Notes: generated by a model from the sequence alone, not told the origin. Positions 49,483 to 58,459 are shown, counted from the stretch's first letter. The stretch is 64,000 nt of DNA from Nocardia anaemiae NBRC 100462 (GCF_001612725.1 NZ_BDAZ01000069.1:20485-84484), one strand, 5' to 3'. Made by a program: numbers and translations.

Positions 49483-50685
49483 TCAGCGGAACAGCTGGAT
49501 CGGATTCACGATGTCGGCGACCAGCGTGAGAACCATATACGCACCGCCGATCACCACTGCGACGTAGGTCACCGGAAGCAGTTTCAGATAGTCCACCGGA
49601 CCGCCCGGCGCCAGCCCCTTCCAGCCGCGCACGGTATTGCGGACCTTCTCGTAGAGCACCACCGCGATATGCCCGCCGTCCAGCGGCAACAGCGGCAACA
49701 GGTTGAATGCGCCGAGGAAGAAGTTCAGGCTGGCCAGGACCAGGATGAACACGCCCCACAGGCCACGCTCGGCGGTCTCACCACCGATCTTGCTCGCGCC
49801 GTAGACACTGACCGGAGTTTCCGGATCGCGCTCACCACCGGTGACCGCGGTCCACAGCGCGGAGACCTTCTGCGGCATCTGAGCCAGCGATTCCACGGTG
49901 CGCACGAACATCTGCCCGGTGTACGCGCCCGCGGCCGGGATCGCGGCCAGCGCGTTGTACTTCAGGGGTTCGTAGTACTCCGAACCGACGCCGACCGCGC
50001 TGACCTCGCGGCCCGGACCGCCGTCCTCGGGATAACGCGTGACGCGTTCCGGGGTGACCTCGATGGTCTGGGTCCGACCGTCGCGCTCGATGGTGTAGGC
50101 GAACGGGCCGGTCTGCTTCTGTGTTTCGGCGGTGAACTGCTGCCAGGTCGTCACCTTCACGCCATTGACGGCCTTGACCACGTCACCGCGCTGCAATCCG
50201 GCCCGCTGCGCCGGACCGGTGCCCTGGCAGTCGGCAAGCGACTTGTCCGGATTCTGCTGGGCGACGCATTTCATCGCGCCGATGGTGGTGGCGGGCGGCT
50301 GGTCGAAGCGCGGCAGGCCCCAGCCGATCGCGAGCACGACAAGCAGCAGGAACCCCAGCACGAAATTCATCGCGATCCCGCCGAACATCACGACCAGGCG
50401 CTTCCAGGTCTTCTGGCGGTACATGGCCCGGCCGAGATCCTCGGGTGCGAGTTCGTCCAAGGCGGTCATGCCCGCGATATCGCAGAAGCCGCCGAGCGGG
50501 AGCGCCTTGAGGCCGTATTCGGTTTCACCGCGCCGGAACGAGAAAATCTTCGGACCGAAGCCGATGAAATAGCGCCGCACCTTCATGCCGGTGGACTGGG
50601 CGGCCCACATATGCCCGCATTCGTGCAGCGCGATCGATATCGTGATGCCGAGGGCGAACAGTACGAACCCCAACGCGAACACCAT
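49483..50685 (-). CDS. rip1: Site-2 zinc metalloprotease (M50, RseP/Rip1 type)
   Basis: A 400-residue intramembrane protease. The zinc motif HECGH is in ISIALHECGHMWAAQSTGMK (first membrane helix, near residue 21), and the third ligand D is in LLPLLPLDGGHIAVVLYEKV (near residue 350). A PDZ domain lies between (GPAQRAGLQRGDVVKAVNGV). Rip1 in M. tuberculosis (Rv2869c) cleaves anti-sigma factors and other membrane substrates. The start is ATG 50685 with GGAGGG 11 nt upstream. Its position between ispG and dxr is the same as in M. tuberculosis. Confidence 0.94.
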   Translation of the reverse strand: MVFALGFVLFALGITISIALHECGHMWAAQSTGMKVRRYFIGFGPKIFSFRRGETEYGLKALPLGGFCDIAGMTALDELAPEDLGRAMYRQKTWKRLVVMFGGIAMNFVLGFLLLVVLAIGWGLPRFDQPPATTIGAMKCVAQQNPDKSLADCQGTGPAQRAGLQRGDVVKAVNGVKVTTWQQFTAETQKQTGPFAYTIERDGRTQTIEVTPERVTRYPEDGGPGREVSAVGVGSEYYEPLKYNALAAIPAAGAYTGQMFVRTVESLAQMPQKVSALWTAVTGGERDPETPVSVYGASKIGGETAERGLWGVFILVLASLNFFLGAFNLLPLLPLDGGHIAVVLYEKVRNTVRGWKGLAPGGPVDYLKLLPVTYVAVVIGGAYMVLTLVADIVNPIQLFR

Positions 50686-50876
50686 TTGCTGTACAGCCCT
50701 CCTGCGTTGCGCAGCTCGCCTCAAATGAAGTGCGGCCGCCCGCAGCGGCCGCGATTACTCGCACCGGCACGTCCGTCCGCGCCGCGAGCACCCCGACCAC
50801 AGTAACCGGACGCCGACAAACCCTCTCCGGTAAGTCTGCCAGGCCGCCGTCCTACGGCGCGCCCCATACGGTTCGA

Positions 50877-52016
50877 TCAGCGGGTTACCAGTGTCCGCGC
50901 GTAGTCGCGGGCCCAGGTGTCGGCGGCGAGTACGTCCTGCAAAGTCTCGGGTTCGGCGCGCCACCGATCGGCCGCCTCGACCGCCCGGGCGACGGTGCGC
51001 ACGATATCCGGGAAACGAATGATCCCGTCCAAGAACGCTTGCACCGCAATCTCATTCGCCGCGTTGTAGACCGCGGTGACGCTGCCGCCTGCGGTGCCCG
51101 CCTGCCTGGCCAGCTCGACCGCCGGGAATACCGCATTGTCGACCGGCTCGAATTCCCACGTCGACGCGGTGCTGAAGTCGCAGGCGGCGGCCGCGCCGGG
51201 CACGCGATCGGGCCAGCCGAGGGCCAGTGCGATCGGCAGCTTCATATCGGGCGGGCTGGCCTGGGCCAGCGTGGAGCCGTCTTTGAAGGTGACCATGGAG
51301 TGCACGATCGACTGCGGATGCACCGTCACATCGATGCGGTCGTAGGGCACCCCGAAAAGCAGATGCGTCTCGATCAGTTCGAGGCCCTTGTTCACCAACG
51401 ATGCCGAATTCAGCGTATTCATCAGACCCATCGACCAGGTCGGATGCGCCTTCGCCTCGGACGGATTCACCGATTCCAGCATTTCGGTGGTCCAGCCCCG
51501 GAACGGACCACCCGACGCGGTCAGAACCAGCCGATCCACCTCCTCGGCCCGACCACCGCGCAGGCACTGGGCGAGCGCGGAATGTTCGGAGTCGACCGGC
51601 ACGATCTGACCGGGTGCGGCGGCGCGGGTGACCAGCGAGCCGCCCGCGACGAGGGATTCCTTATTCGCCAGCGCCAGTCGGGTGCCCGATTGCAGGGTGG
51701 CCAGGGTCGGCTCCAGGCCGAGCGAACCGACCAATGCGTTGAGTACGACATCGGCCTCGGTGCGGCGCACCAGTTCGGTGACGGCGCCGGGACCGCTGAG
51801 TGCCAGATCGAGTCGGGTGCCCGCCGCCGGATCGGCGACCGCGACATTGCGGGTCCTGGTGGCAGCCATCTGCGCCGCGAGCAGCTCGGTGTTGCCGCCG
51901 CGCGCGGCCAGGCCGACCACCTCGAACTTGTCGGGATTGGCGGCTATCACCTCGAGCGCCTGGGTACCGATGGAACCGGTGCTGCCGAGCAGAAGGACTC
52001 TCACGATGTCGGACAC
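50877..52016 (-). CDS. dxr: 1-deoxy-D-xylulose 5-phosphate reductoisomerase
   Basis: Dxr/IspC converts DXP to MEP with NADPH, the committed step of the non-mevalonate pathway. The 379 residues begin with the NADPH strand VRVLLLGSTGSIGTQALEVI. Catalytic-site residues are in LANKESLVAGG, PVDSEHSALAQCLRG (metal D, E), LTASGGPFRGW, HPTWSMGLMNTLNSASLVNK (M-G-x-x-x-T-x-N-S-A-S) and the PVDNAVFPAVELARQ, YNAANEIAVQAFL ends. GTG 52016 (VSDIVRVLLL) is the chosen start. It corresponds to Rv2870c. The next gene downstream is the Rip1 gene, 191 bp away. Confidence 0.96.
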   Translation of the reverse strand: MSDIVRVLLLGSTGSIGTQALEVIAANPDKFEVVGLAARGGNTELLAAQMAATRTRNVAVADPAAGTRLDLALSGPGAVTELVRRTEADVVLNALVGSLGLEPTLATLQSGTRLALANKESLVAGGSLVTRAAAPGQIVPVDSEHSALAQCLRGGRAEEVDRLVLTASGGPFRGWTTEMLESVNPSEAKAHPTWSMGLMNTLNSASLVNKGLELIETHLLFGVPYDRIDVTVHPQSIVHSMVTFKDGSTLAQASPPDMKLPIALALGWPDRVPGAAAACDFSTASTWEFEPVDNAVFPAVELARQAGTAGGSVTAVYNAANEIAVQAFLDGIIRFPDIVRTVARAVEAADRWRAEPETLQDVLAADTWARDYARTLVTR

Positions 52017-52181
52017 GGGCCCATTGTGGCAGCGGGGCCAGCGACGCGCCCGAAGGCGGTAGCCTCCGTGACCACGTAGGGCGCCGCTGGCCCGCCCATC
52101 GAACACAGCCCTGGTGGCTACGACGAGCGGTCGTATGCCACGATATCGGCAGCAACACCCATACCGAGCTAAGGAGCGATC

Positions 52182-52448
52182 GTGGCCGCCACGGAACTCG
52201 AACCCACCAGTGACCGCGCAATCGTCACCCATGTGGACACCGCCGAGGTTCCGTCCGCCGAATGGGGCTGGAGCGGAGAATCACGCCGCACCTTCCGTGT
52301 CGCGGGCTGGGTCGTCTGCGTGATCCTGGTGGCCATGACCATCGGCAACCACAAGGGCCACATCGAGGATGTGTTCCTGGTCGGTTTCGCCGCCGTGATC
52401 GCGGGCATCTTGATCCGCGACTCGATTCTGCGCCGCAAGCCTCGGTAG
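52182..52448 (+). CDS. DUF2631-family membrane protein
   Basis: An 88-residue protein starting at GTG 52182, seven bases after AAGGAG. The N-terminal half is polar with a conserved-type segment VPSAEWGWSGESRRTFRVAG; the C-terminal half has two hydrophobic segments (WVVCVILVAMTIGNHKGH, VFLVGFAAVIAGILI) and a basic end. This matches DUF2631 proteins such as Rv2876, found only in actinobacteria and of unknown function. It is divergent from dxr across 165 bp. Confidence 0.85.
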   Translation: MAATELEPTSDRAIVTHVDTAEVPSAEWGWSGESRRTFRVAGWVVCVILVAMTIGNHKGHIEDVFLVGFAAVIAGILIRDSILRRKPR

Positions 52449-52488
52449 TCCCACCGAAAGTCATCGACTCGCTCGGGGATTCGCCCGC

Positions 52489-53406
52489 CTAACGCCCTCG
52501 TCGCTTGGCGGGCTTTGTCTTGACTCCGGAACTCTTGACGGCGTTCTTCGTCGAGCGCTTGGTGGCTTTCTTCGGCTCGACCTTCTTGCGCTGAGCCTGG
52601 GCGCGCGAGCTGCGTTCCGAGCGGCCGCGCACGATGCCGACGAACTCCTCGATCAGTTCTGTGGTCTGCGCGGCGGGCCAGGCCAGCGCGATTTCGGTCT
52701 CCGGGACGCCCATCATCGTCCGGTAGACGAGGTCGCGGCGGGCGTGCAGGCGGGCGATGGAATGCGGAACGATGGCCACGCCGACACCGGCCGCGACCAA
52801 TTCGATGGTGCCCGCGATCGCATCGATATCGCTCGAGTCCTGTATCCGTTCGCCCGCCAGATCACCCATGCCCACCTGTTCGAAAAGTGACAGTGTGTGG
52901 TCCTTGGGCAGTACTACGACGGGCAGCTCACGGTAGAGCGGAATCGCGCTCAGACCCGCACGATCAATGGGTAGGCGGACGAAGCAGGCGTCGACTCGCC
53001 CGTCACGCAGCGCGGCGAGTTGTTCGGCCATCGGAATCGGGATCACCTCCAGCGGGGTGTCCGGAAACCGCTCACCCCAGATCCGCGTCCACTTGGAGAC
53101 CGTGACGCCGGGTACGAAGCCGACCCGCAGTTCGCCATCCTCCGGGGCCACGGGCTCCGGCTCTTCGCTGCGCGCGATGATGTCCCTGGCATCGCGCAGC
53201 AACTGCTGCCCGGCCTCGGTCAGCTGGGTCGGCTGGGCGCCGGGCACAAAGAGTTCGGTCCCGAGTTCTTGCTCCAAGTCGATCACCGTGTGACTCAACT
53301 TCTGCCGCGAAATATGCAGCGATTTCGCCGCGCGGGCGAAATGCAGTTCCTCGGCAACCGCGACAAACCAGCGCAGCCGGGTCACGTCGATGGACTCGGG
53401 GTTCAT
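52489..53406 (-). CDS. LysR-family transcriptional regulator with a lysine-rich C-terminal tail
   Basis: A 305-residue regulator. The N-terminal winged HTH (residues 1-65) reads VTRLRWFVAVAEELHFARAA and KSLHISRQKLSHTVIDLEQ. The effector-binding domain (about 90-250) has ELRVGFVPGVTVSKWTRIW, ALRDGRVDACFVRLP and LVAAGVGVAIVPHSIARL. The last 50 residues are unusual: a K/R/A/S/T-rich tail (RKKVEPKKATKRSTKNAVKS, KTKPAKRRGR) like those of histone-like or H1-type proteins. LysR proteins rarely have this; it could add sequence-independent DNA binding. It is divergent from the DUF5997 gene with an 83-bp shared promoter. Confidence 0.88.
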   Translation of the reverse strand: MNPESIDVTRLRWFVAVAEELHFARAAKSLHISRQKLSHTVIDLEQELGTELFVPGAQPTQLTEAGQQLLRDARDIIARSEEPEPVAPEDGELRVGFVPGVTVSKWTRIWGERFPDTPLEVIPIPMAEQLAALRDGRVDACFVRLPIDRAGLSAIPLYRELPVVVLPKDHTLSLFEQVGMGDLAGERIQDSSDIDAIAGTIELVAAGVGVAIVPHSIARLHARRDLVYRTMMGVPETEIALAWPAAQTTELIEEFVGIVRGRSERSSRAQAQRKKVEPKKATKRSTKNAVKSSGVKTKPAKRRGR

Positions 53407-53489
53407 TCGTATGAGGGTATTGCCAGCGTCGCCGGGGACTGGCCAGGCGGGTGGTCTGAGGCCGCGGCCGGGCCGGATACGCTGTACCG

Positions 53490-53903
53490 GTGAGCCCGGA
53501 TAAGAAACCGCAGACCATGAAGCCGCTGACCGCGGCGAACAAGCTCGGCATCTACCTTCCGGCGACGCCCGAGGAATTCCGCAACTCCCCGATCTCGCGC
53601 GCCGAACTCGAACAGTTGCGCACCGATCCCCCGGCCTGGCTGACCGAACTGCGCAGGACCGGCCCCTTCCCGCGCGATATCGTCGCCCGCAAACTCGGAG
53701 TTTCCAATACCGGCCTGGCCCGCGCCGAGGTCTCCGATGCGATGGACGCCGAGGAAATCGCCGCCCTGCTCGCCGACCCGCCCGAATGGCTGATCCGCGA
53801 GCGCGAGAACTACGCCGCGGTGCGCAAGGAGAACGAGCGCATCAAAACCCAGCAGGCCGAACGCCGCGCCACCTCCAACCGGCCCGCCAAGAACCGCACC
53901 TAG
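53490..53903 (+). CDS. DUF5997-family protein
   Basis: A 137-residue soluble protein starting at GTG 53490 (VSPDKKPQTMKPLTAAN). It has the segment AANKLGIYLPATPEEFRNSP and PISRAELEQLRTDPPAWLTE followed by a helical end, with a basic C-terminus. DUF5997 proteins are found widely in actinobacteria, often next to a LysR gene as here, but their function is unknown. Regulation by the divergent LysR is likely (inference). Confidence 0.8.
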   Translation: MSPDKKPQTMKPLTAANKLGIYLPATPEEFRNSPISRAELEQLRTDPPAWLTELRRTGPFPRDIVARKLGVSNTGLARAEVSDAMDAEEIAALLADPPEWLIRERENYAAVRKENERIKTQQAERRATSNRPAKNRT

Positions 53904-53947
53904 CACAGCCGCACCGACTGGGGTGCGGCTGTTTTCGGCGGGATCGG

Positions 53948-54214
53948 TTATGGCGCACCGGGTTTCGTGGTGACCAATTGGCAGGTTCCGTCGGTGCACG
54001 AGCGCTGCAGTCGGCCGCGCGAGAGGGTCTGCAGCAAGCCGATCGCCCAGCAGGTCGGGCAGCCGCGCAGTGCGACGAGCCCGACCGGCAGGAGCAACAG
54101 GCTCACCGGCCCGACCGCTGGCATGAGGGCGAGCGATCCGATGACAGCGCCGAATCCGATTGCGCCACGGGCCAAGTGGCGCGATAACGACGCACTGGCG
54201 AACTCGTCAGGCAT
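53948..54214 (-). CDS. Small cysteine-containing membrane protein, DUF2892-like, coupled to the ECF sigma gene
   Basis: An 88-residue protein. Two hydrophobic segments (AIGFGAVIGSLALMPAVG, VSLLLLPVGLVALRG) are followed by CPTCWAIGLLQTL and a C-terminal CTDGTCQLVTT. The C-P-x-C-W pattern after a membrane pair is seen in DUF2892-type inner-membrane proteins (YgaP-like), here with extra cysteines. It overlaps the sigma gene's end by 8 bp on the same strand, so it is translated with it. It could act as a small partner or anti-sigma of the sigma factor, but this is not shown by the sequence. Confidence 0.7.
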   Translation of the reverse strand: MPDEFASASLSRHLARGAIGFGAVIGSLALMPAVGPVSLLLLPVGLVALRGCPTCWAIGLLQTLSRGRLQRSCTDGTCQLVTTKPGAP

Positions 54215-54743
54215 GACCGACCTCCAAACTCTGCTGCACCGCCGAACGCGCCCGATGCAGCCGTGATTTCATCGCCGCGGTGCTCAGTCCGAGCAGATCC
54301 GCGACCATCGGACCGCTGTATCCCTGCACATCACGCATGATCAGCACCCGCCGCTGGTCGCCGGGCAGTGCCGCGATCGCTGCGGCCACCCGCTCGGCCT
54401 CCAATCGATTGATCGCCTCTTCTTCCGCCGAAGCGATAGCCGAGTCGGGAATCGGCTCGGCCCGACGCACACCCAATCGCAATTGCCGTAGACATTCGTT
54501 GCGCACGATCCGAAACATCCACGAGGCCAACGCACCTGATGCCCGCAATGTCCCGATCTTGCGATACAGAATGATCAACGCCTCCTGCGCCGCGTCTTCG
54601 GCGTCCTCCGGCGTCGCGCACACCGAGTAGGCGAACCGCCGCACATGCGGATGCGATCCGGACACCAGCGTGGTGATCGACTCGATATCGCCCGCCCGCG
54701 CCGCGGCGACGAGATGTTCGTCGGGCCAGCGCACTTCGGTCAC
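54207..54743 (-). CDS. ECF (extracytoplasmic function) RNA polymerase sigma factor
   Basis: A 178-residue group-4 sigma factor. Region 2 (about 15-80) reads HVRRFAYSVCATPEDAEDAA and EALIILYRKIGTL, and the sigma-2.4-like WMFRIVRNECLRQL. Region 4 (about 115-170) reads ALPGDQRRVLIMRDVQGYSG, MVADLLGLSTAAMKSRLHRA. The start GTG 54743 follows GGAG at 9-nt spacing; the longer frame upstream reads as non-coding. It overlaps the small membrane-protein gene downstream. No classical zinc-containing anti-sigma gene is beside it. Divergent from the DUF574-type methyltransferase gene. Confidence 0.9.
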   Translation of the reverse strand: MTEVRWPDEHLVAAARAGDIESITTLVSGSHPHVRRFAYSVCATPEDAEDAAQEALIILYRKIGTLRASGALASWMFRIVRNECLRQLRLGVRRAEPIPDSAIASAEEEAINRLEAERVAAAIAALPGDQRRVLIMRDVQGYSGPMVADLLGLSTAAMKSRLHRARSAVQQSLEVGHA

Positions 54744-54985
54744 CGCGACCGGCTCCGCCGCCGCAGCACGGTGATGCTGCACGCGCAAATGAGCAGCGCC
54801 CCAACAACAATCGCAGCAATGATCACGACGTACCTCCGATCTTGTGCCGACCGTGTTGCCGACACAAGTATGAGAGGTGTAAACCGGCACAAAGGATTCA
54901 CCGCGATCCAGCGGTGCGGCGCGATCCGAGCGGACAAATGACCAGACGTTGTTACCATGTGCCAAGGGAAATAGAGGGAGGTGCG

Positions 54986-55777
54986 GTGGCTGAGGCCGAT
55001 CGGGCGCCGGTGCGCGTCGATCCATCCAAGCCGAACGCTGCTCGGGTATACAACTACCTGCTCGGTGGTAAGGACAACTACGAGGTGGACCAGCGAGTCG
55101 CCGAGCGAATGCTCGCGGTCGCGCCGGACACCAAGACGACGGCCTGGTTCAGTCGCAAATTCCTGCTCAACGCCGTGGAAGACGCGGCCGAGGCGGGGAT
55201 TCGGCAGTTCATCGATATCGGCGCCGGAATTCCCATCTCGCCCAACGTGCACGAGGTTGCGCAGAAGGTCGACCCATCGGCCCGCGTCGTGATGATCGAC
55301 TACGACCCGGTCGTGTACGTGCACACCAACGCGCTGCTGTCCGGTACGTCCGGTGTCACATCGATACTCGGTGATATTCGCCGAACGGACGAGATCATCG
55401 AGAAGGCGCGGACCGAGGGAAAGATCGACTTCGACCAGCCGGTAGCGATTCTGATAGTCGGCGTACTGCACTTCGTGATGGACGACGAGAATCCGGCCGG
55501 GATCATGGCGCGACTGCGCGATGTGATGGCGCCGGGAAGCATCCTGGCCTTCACCCACGGATCGGTCGACACATACGCGGATTTCGTCGCGCAGTCGACC
55601 GGGGATACCGACGGCAGTTCGGCGCAGGTCCAGTTCCGGACCCCGGATATGGTGGCCGCCTACCTGGATGGTTTCGAGGTGGTCGAACCCGGTCTGGTGC
55701 CGGTACAGGATTGGCTCGACGACGATCTGCCACGCACCAAGTTGGTGCTGTTGGGCGGCATCGGTCGCAAACCCTAG
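54986..55777 (+). CDS. SAM-dependent methyltransferase of the DUF574 (Methyltransf_19) family
   Basis: A 263-residue protein. The family opening PNAARVYNYLLGGKDNYEVD and the SAM-binding segment GIRQFIDIGAGIPISPNVHE (G-x-G region) are present, followed by VVMIDYDPVVYVHTNALLSG, AILIVGVLHFVMDDENPAGI and FTHGSVDTYADFVAQ. These are the usual elements of DUF574 proteins, which are numerous in Streptomyces and Nocardia. The start GTG 54986 follows GGGAGG. Substrate unknown. The TAG stop overlaps the opposite gene's TAG inside CTAG. Confidence 0.88.
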   Translation: MAEADRAPVRVDPSKPNAARVYNYLLGGKDNYEVDQRVAERMLAVAPDTKTTAWFSRKFLLNAVEDAAEAGIRQFIDIGAGIPISPNVHEVAQKVDPSARVVMIDYDPVVYVHTNALLSGTSGVTSILGDIRRTDEIIEKARTEGKIDFDQPVAILIVGVLHFVMDDENPAGIMARLRDVMAPGSILAFTHGSVDTYADFVAQSTGDTDGSSAQVQFRTPDMVAAYLDGFEVVEPGLVPVQDWLDDDLPRTKLVLLGGIGRKP

Positions 55778-56841
55778 GTCGCGGCGAGCGTATCGGCGCG
55801 GGACGCGAGCGCGTCGGCGATGGGACGGGGACGGCGACCGAGGCCACACGCACTCGCGACGCCGTCCACCGGTCTCTCCAGCGCGGTCTCGATCATCCGT
55901 AGGGTTTCGACCTGCTCTGGCACCGTGGGAATGTCGTGGACGAAGCCCGCATAGAAATTGGTGCCCTCGTCGAGTGACAGGTCCGCCAGAGGTGCGTAGA
56001 ACCCGGGATCCGTCGACGGCGGGATATCGCCCGCGGCGAGCGGACCGTGCACATAGGTCAGCGGGCGATCCGACGGCCATTGCCGGACAACGGAATTGGC
56101 CAGCTCCACGAATGGGCGCAGATCACGCATATGGGCCCGCGACTTGTTGCGCATGCTGCCGACGCACAGGTGCACACCGAATCTCGTTCCCGCAGGCGCG
56201 GATTCGGCCAGCGCGGCGATCCCCTGCCCGAGACGCAACGCCGCCTCCACCCGCTGGTGCAACGGTTGCGTCTTCGCCATGAGCACCATTTCCGCGGTGG
56301 CCTCCAATTGCATGACCACGTCGGTTCCCACCAGTTCGTGGATGGCCGCGATATCGCGAACGGTCGCGTCCCGAAATGCCTTGCGATGCGACCGGACACC
56401 GGAAATGCCCATGGCGATGAACGCCAGGGTGAAATCGGTCGGCATCCCGATCTGCAGGCTCAGTTCGGGCAGCTCGCGCGCCGCGCGCAAATCCCGAAAT
56501 ATCGGGAGCGCCTCCTCGGCCTCGGCGAGATAACCGAGGTCCATCATGGCGCCGGTCAGCTCCCGACCGGGCGGGACGCGATGGATCGTCCGTTCGCTGC
56601 TCGACCGCCAGGTGCCGGACTTCTTCACTTCCAATGCGCCCTGCGCCACCAGATCCTGGATGATCGGCTGAATGTAGAACTCATAGCGACGCGTTTCGCC
56701 GGTCGGGAGCGTGCGTAGGCGCGGTCCCGCGGCATCAAGCATCGCACGCATCGCATCGTCGGTACTCGGACCCGGAAAGCTGCCGACGAAATGCACACCA
56801 CGCGAACCCATGCCGTGCATCGTAGATCGCATCTTCGCCAC
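55774..56841 (-). CDS. Cobalamin-independent methionine-synthase-like / uroporphyrinogen-decarboxylase-fold protein
   Basis: A 355-residue TIM-barrel protein of the MetE/UROD-like superfamily. Seen: GVHFVGSFPGPSTDDAMRAM and PRLRTLPTGETRR in the N-terminal part, ELSLQIGMPTDFTLAFIAMG and VMQLEATAEMVLMA in the middle, and GTRFGVHLCVGSMRNKS (the H-x-C pattern of MetE, near residue 225) and VDGVASACGLGRRP late. The absence of the full MetE N-domain means it is unlikely to be a methionine synthase itself. The start is uncertain (GTG 56841 or ATG 56820 or 56811). It converges on the DUF574-type gene with overlapping stops. Confidence 0.75.
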   Translation of the reverse strand: MAKMRSTMHGMGSRGVHFVGSFPGPSTDDAMRAMLDAAGPRLRTLPTGETRRYEFYIQPIIQDLVAQGALEVKKSGTWRSSSERTIHRVPPGRELTGAMMDLGYLAEAEEALPIFRDLRAARELPELSLQIGMPTDFTLAFIAMGISGVRSHRKAFRDATVRDIAAIHELVGTDVVMQLEATAEMVLMAKTQPLHQRVEAALRLGQGIAALAESAPAGTRFGVHLCVGSMRNKSRAHMRDLRPFVELANSVVRQWPSDRPLTYVHGPLAAGDIPPSTDPGFYAPLADLSLDEGTNFYAGFVHDIPTVPEQVETLRMIETALERPVDGVASACGLGRRPRPIADALASRADTLAAT

Positions 56842-56932
56842 GCAACCCCATAGCTACGGATCTCCGTGTGCGGTATGGTGATTCGCCAGAAGATGGCGCG
56901 GCGCACGATATTTCCCATTCGGAGGGAACGCG

Positions 56933-57961
56933 GTGACGAACAAGCTCTACGCCCGGATGCTGGTGGCCGCTACCGCGGCGGCGACAATGCTCGGGGTGAT
57001 GCCGGGCACGGCCGGTGCCGATCCGGCCGGGGCACCCGACCGTTGTCAGCAGATCTCCTTCCCGGTACCGCAGGGAACCTTGGGCGCGACCCTGTGCCTG
57101 CCGGACCGGCCCACCGACACCGTCATGGTGTTGATGGCGGGCTCCAATTACAACCACACCTACTGGGACTTCCCTTACGCCCCAGAGACTTACAACTTCC
57201 GACGCGCGATGAACGCGGCGGGCTACGCGACGCTGGTGGTCGATCGACTCGGTAACGGCGCGAGCACTCGTCCGCCGAGCATGTCACTGACCGCGACGGC
57301 CACCGCGGAAGCCCTGCACAACATCGTGCAGGCCCTGCGGCACGGACTCGCGGGCGCACAGCCGTTCGGCAAGGTCGTCACCGGTGGTCATTCGCTGAGT
57401 TCGGGCACCTCGGTCATGGAGGCCACCGCCTATCACGACGTCGACGGCGTACTGCTCACCGGATACTCGCATACCCTGAGCGTGCCGGACGTCCTCGGTG
57501 TGATCGGCACCTACTACCAAGCGGTGCAGGATCCTGTATTCGCCAGCCGCGGATACGATTCAGGCTATCTCGTGACTCGGCCGGGCACTCGCGTCGGTGA
57601 TTTCTTCGGACCGGATAATTTCGATCCGCAGGTGCTCGCGATCGATGAGGCGACCAAGGAAACCTTCTCGCTCACCGAATATCCGGACGGACTCACCTCC
57701 ACCCTGCCCGGTATGTCCAGCTTGATCACCGCTCCGGTCATGCTGGTCAATGGCAGTCTGGACCGGTTGTCGTGCGGACCCGCCTATTCGATCTGCGCCG
57801 ACAGCGCGACCCTGCAAGCCGCGGAGGCCGCGTTTTTCAGTCCGGCGGCGCGGTTGCGCACCTTCGTGCTGCCCGGCAGCGGACATTCGGTGAATCTCGC
57901 ACGGAACACCGCCCAGTATCAGGCCGCCGTCATCGACTGGATGAAGTCGGTCGTCGGATAG
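56933..57961 (+). CDS. Secreted alpha/beta hydrolase
   Basis: A 342-residue exported enzyme. The N-terminus KLYARMLVAATAAATMLGVM with PGTAGADPA is a Sec signal with an AxA-type cleavage site. The catalytic elements are TVMVLMAGSNYNHTYWDF (oxyanion region), VVTGGHSLSSGTSVMEATAY (G-H-S-L-S, nucleophile Ser near residue 150), VMLVNGSLDRLSCGP (acid) and FVLPGSGHSVNLA (His near residue 320). Two Cys near SCGPAYSICAD may form a disulfide. The start GTG 56933 follows GGAGGG. It could be a lipase or esterase; the substrate is unknown. Confidence 0.86.
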   Translation: MTNKLYARMLVAATAAATMLGVMPGTAGADPAGAPDRCQQISFPVPQGTLGATLCLPDRPTDTVMVLMAGSNYNHTYWDFPYAPETYNFRRAMNAAGYATLVVDRLGNGASTRPPSMSLTATATAEALHNIVQALRHGLAGAQPFGKVVTGGHSLSSGTSVMEATAYHDVDGVLLTGYSHTLSVPDVLGVIGTYYQAVQDPVFASRGYDSGYLVTRPGTRVGDFFGPDNFDPQVLAIDEATKETFSLTEYPDGLTSTLPGMSSLITAPVMLVNGSLDRLSCGPAYSICADSATLQAAEAAFFSPAARLRTFVLPGSGHSVNLARNTAQYQAAVIDWMKSVVG

Positions 57962-57994
57962 TTCGATCTACCTGCGGCATTTCAGTTTCCGTGG

Positions 57995-58252
57995 TCACAA
58001 CGGACTGAACTGCGGAGGGAATGGGCGCACCACCGCCGCCGCGCGGCCGTGCGCCTCGGGATCGCACAGATAGCGCACCGGCTGACCTTCCGCCAGTGCG
58101 CGATAGCCCGGCACATCGATACGGCTGTATTCGACGAAAACCGGCGACTGCCGCACACCGTCGGGATCGATGAAGCCGAACCCACGCTGTTCGTCGAACC
58201 AGGCCACCGTACCGGTCAGCCATACCGAGGTCGGATCGATAACGCTGCTCAT
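57995..58252 (-). CDS. Cold-shock-domain protein, divergent type
   Basis: An 85-residue protein with one cold-shock fold. The RNP1-like segment is GTVAWFDEQRGFGFIDPDG and the RNP2-like segment is VFVEYSRID (normally VFVHFSAI), so the second motif has Glu-Tyr in place of His-Phe. A C-terminal extension (RAAAVVRPFPPQFSPL) replaces the usual end. It is likely to bind single-stranded nucleic acid. ATG 58252 follows GGAGG at 5-nt spacing. It converges on the secreted hydrolase gene (33-bp gap). A GGGTAT at 58281-58286 (minus) with a weak -35 at 13-nt spacing could be a stress promoter. Confidence 0.83.
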   Translation of the reverse strand: MSSVIDPTSVWLTGTVAWFDEQRGFGFIDPDGVRQSPVFVEYSRIDVPGYRALAEGQPVRYLCDPEAHGRAAAVVRPFPPQFSPL

Positions 58253-58372
58253 CGTAGCCTCCACGAGGTCGGGATCGGCGATACCCCCGCATTGGGCCTA
58301 CCCGCGAATACGGCTGGTAAACACCACTTTTCAGGGCCTGAAATCGGCGCGCGACCGGGTGACATCAACTCG

Positions 58373-58397
58373 ATTAAGCCATCCGATCCGGGGTAGG
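58373..58397 (+). promoter_or_regulatory. Sigma-B/F-type promoter candidate for the KGG protein gene
   Basis: GATTA at 58373-58377 and GGGTAG at 58392-58397, separated by 14 nt, approximate the sigma-B/sigma-F type promoter GNNT-N14-16-GGGTAY (last base differs). It lies 62 bp before the ATG of the KGG protein gene. Confidence 0.45.
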
Positions 58398-58459
58398 TCG
58401 CAGATGTGGTCCGAACCGGGGCCGCAGATAGTTCCAACTACCGAAAAGGAGTGCCGACC

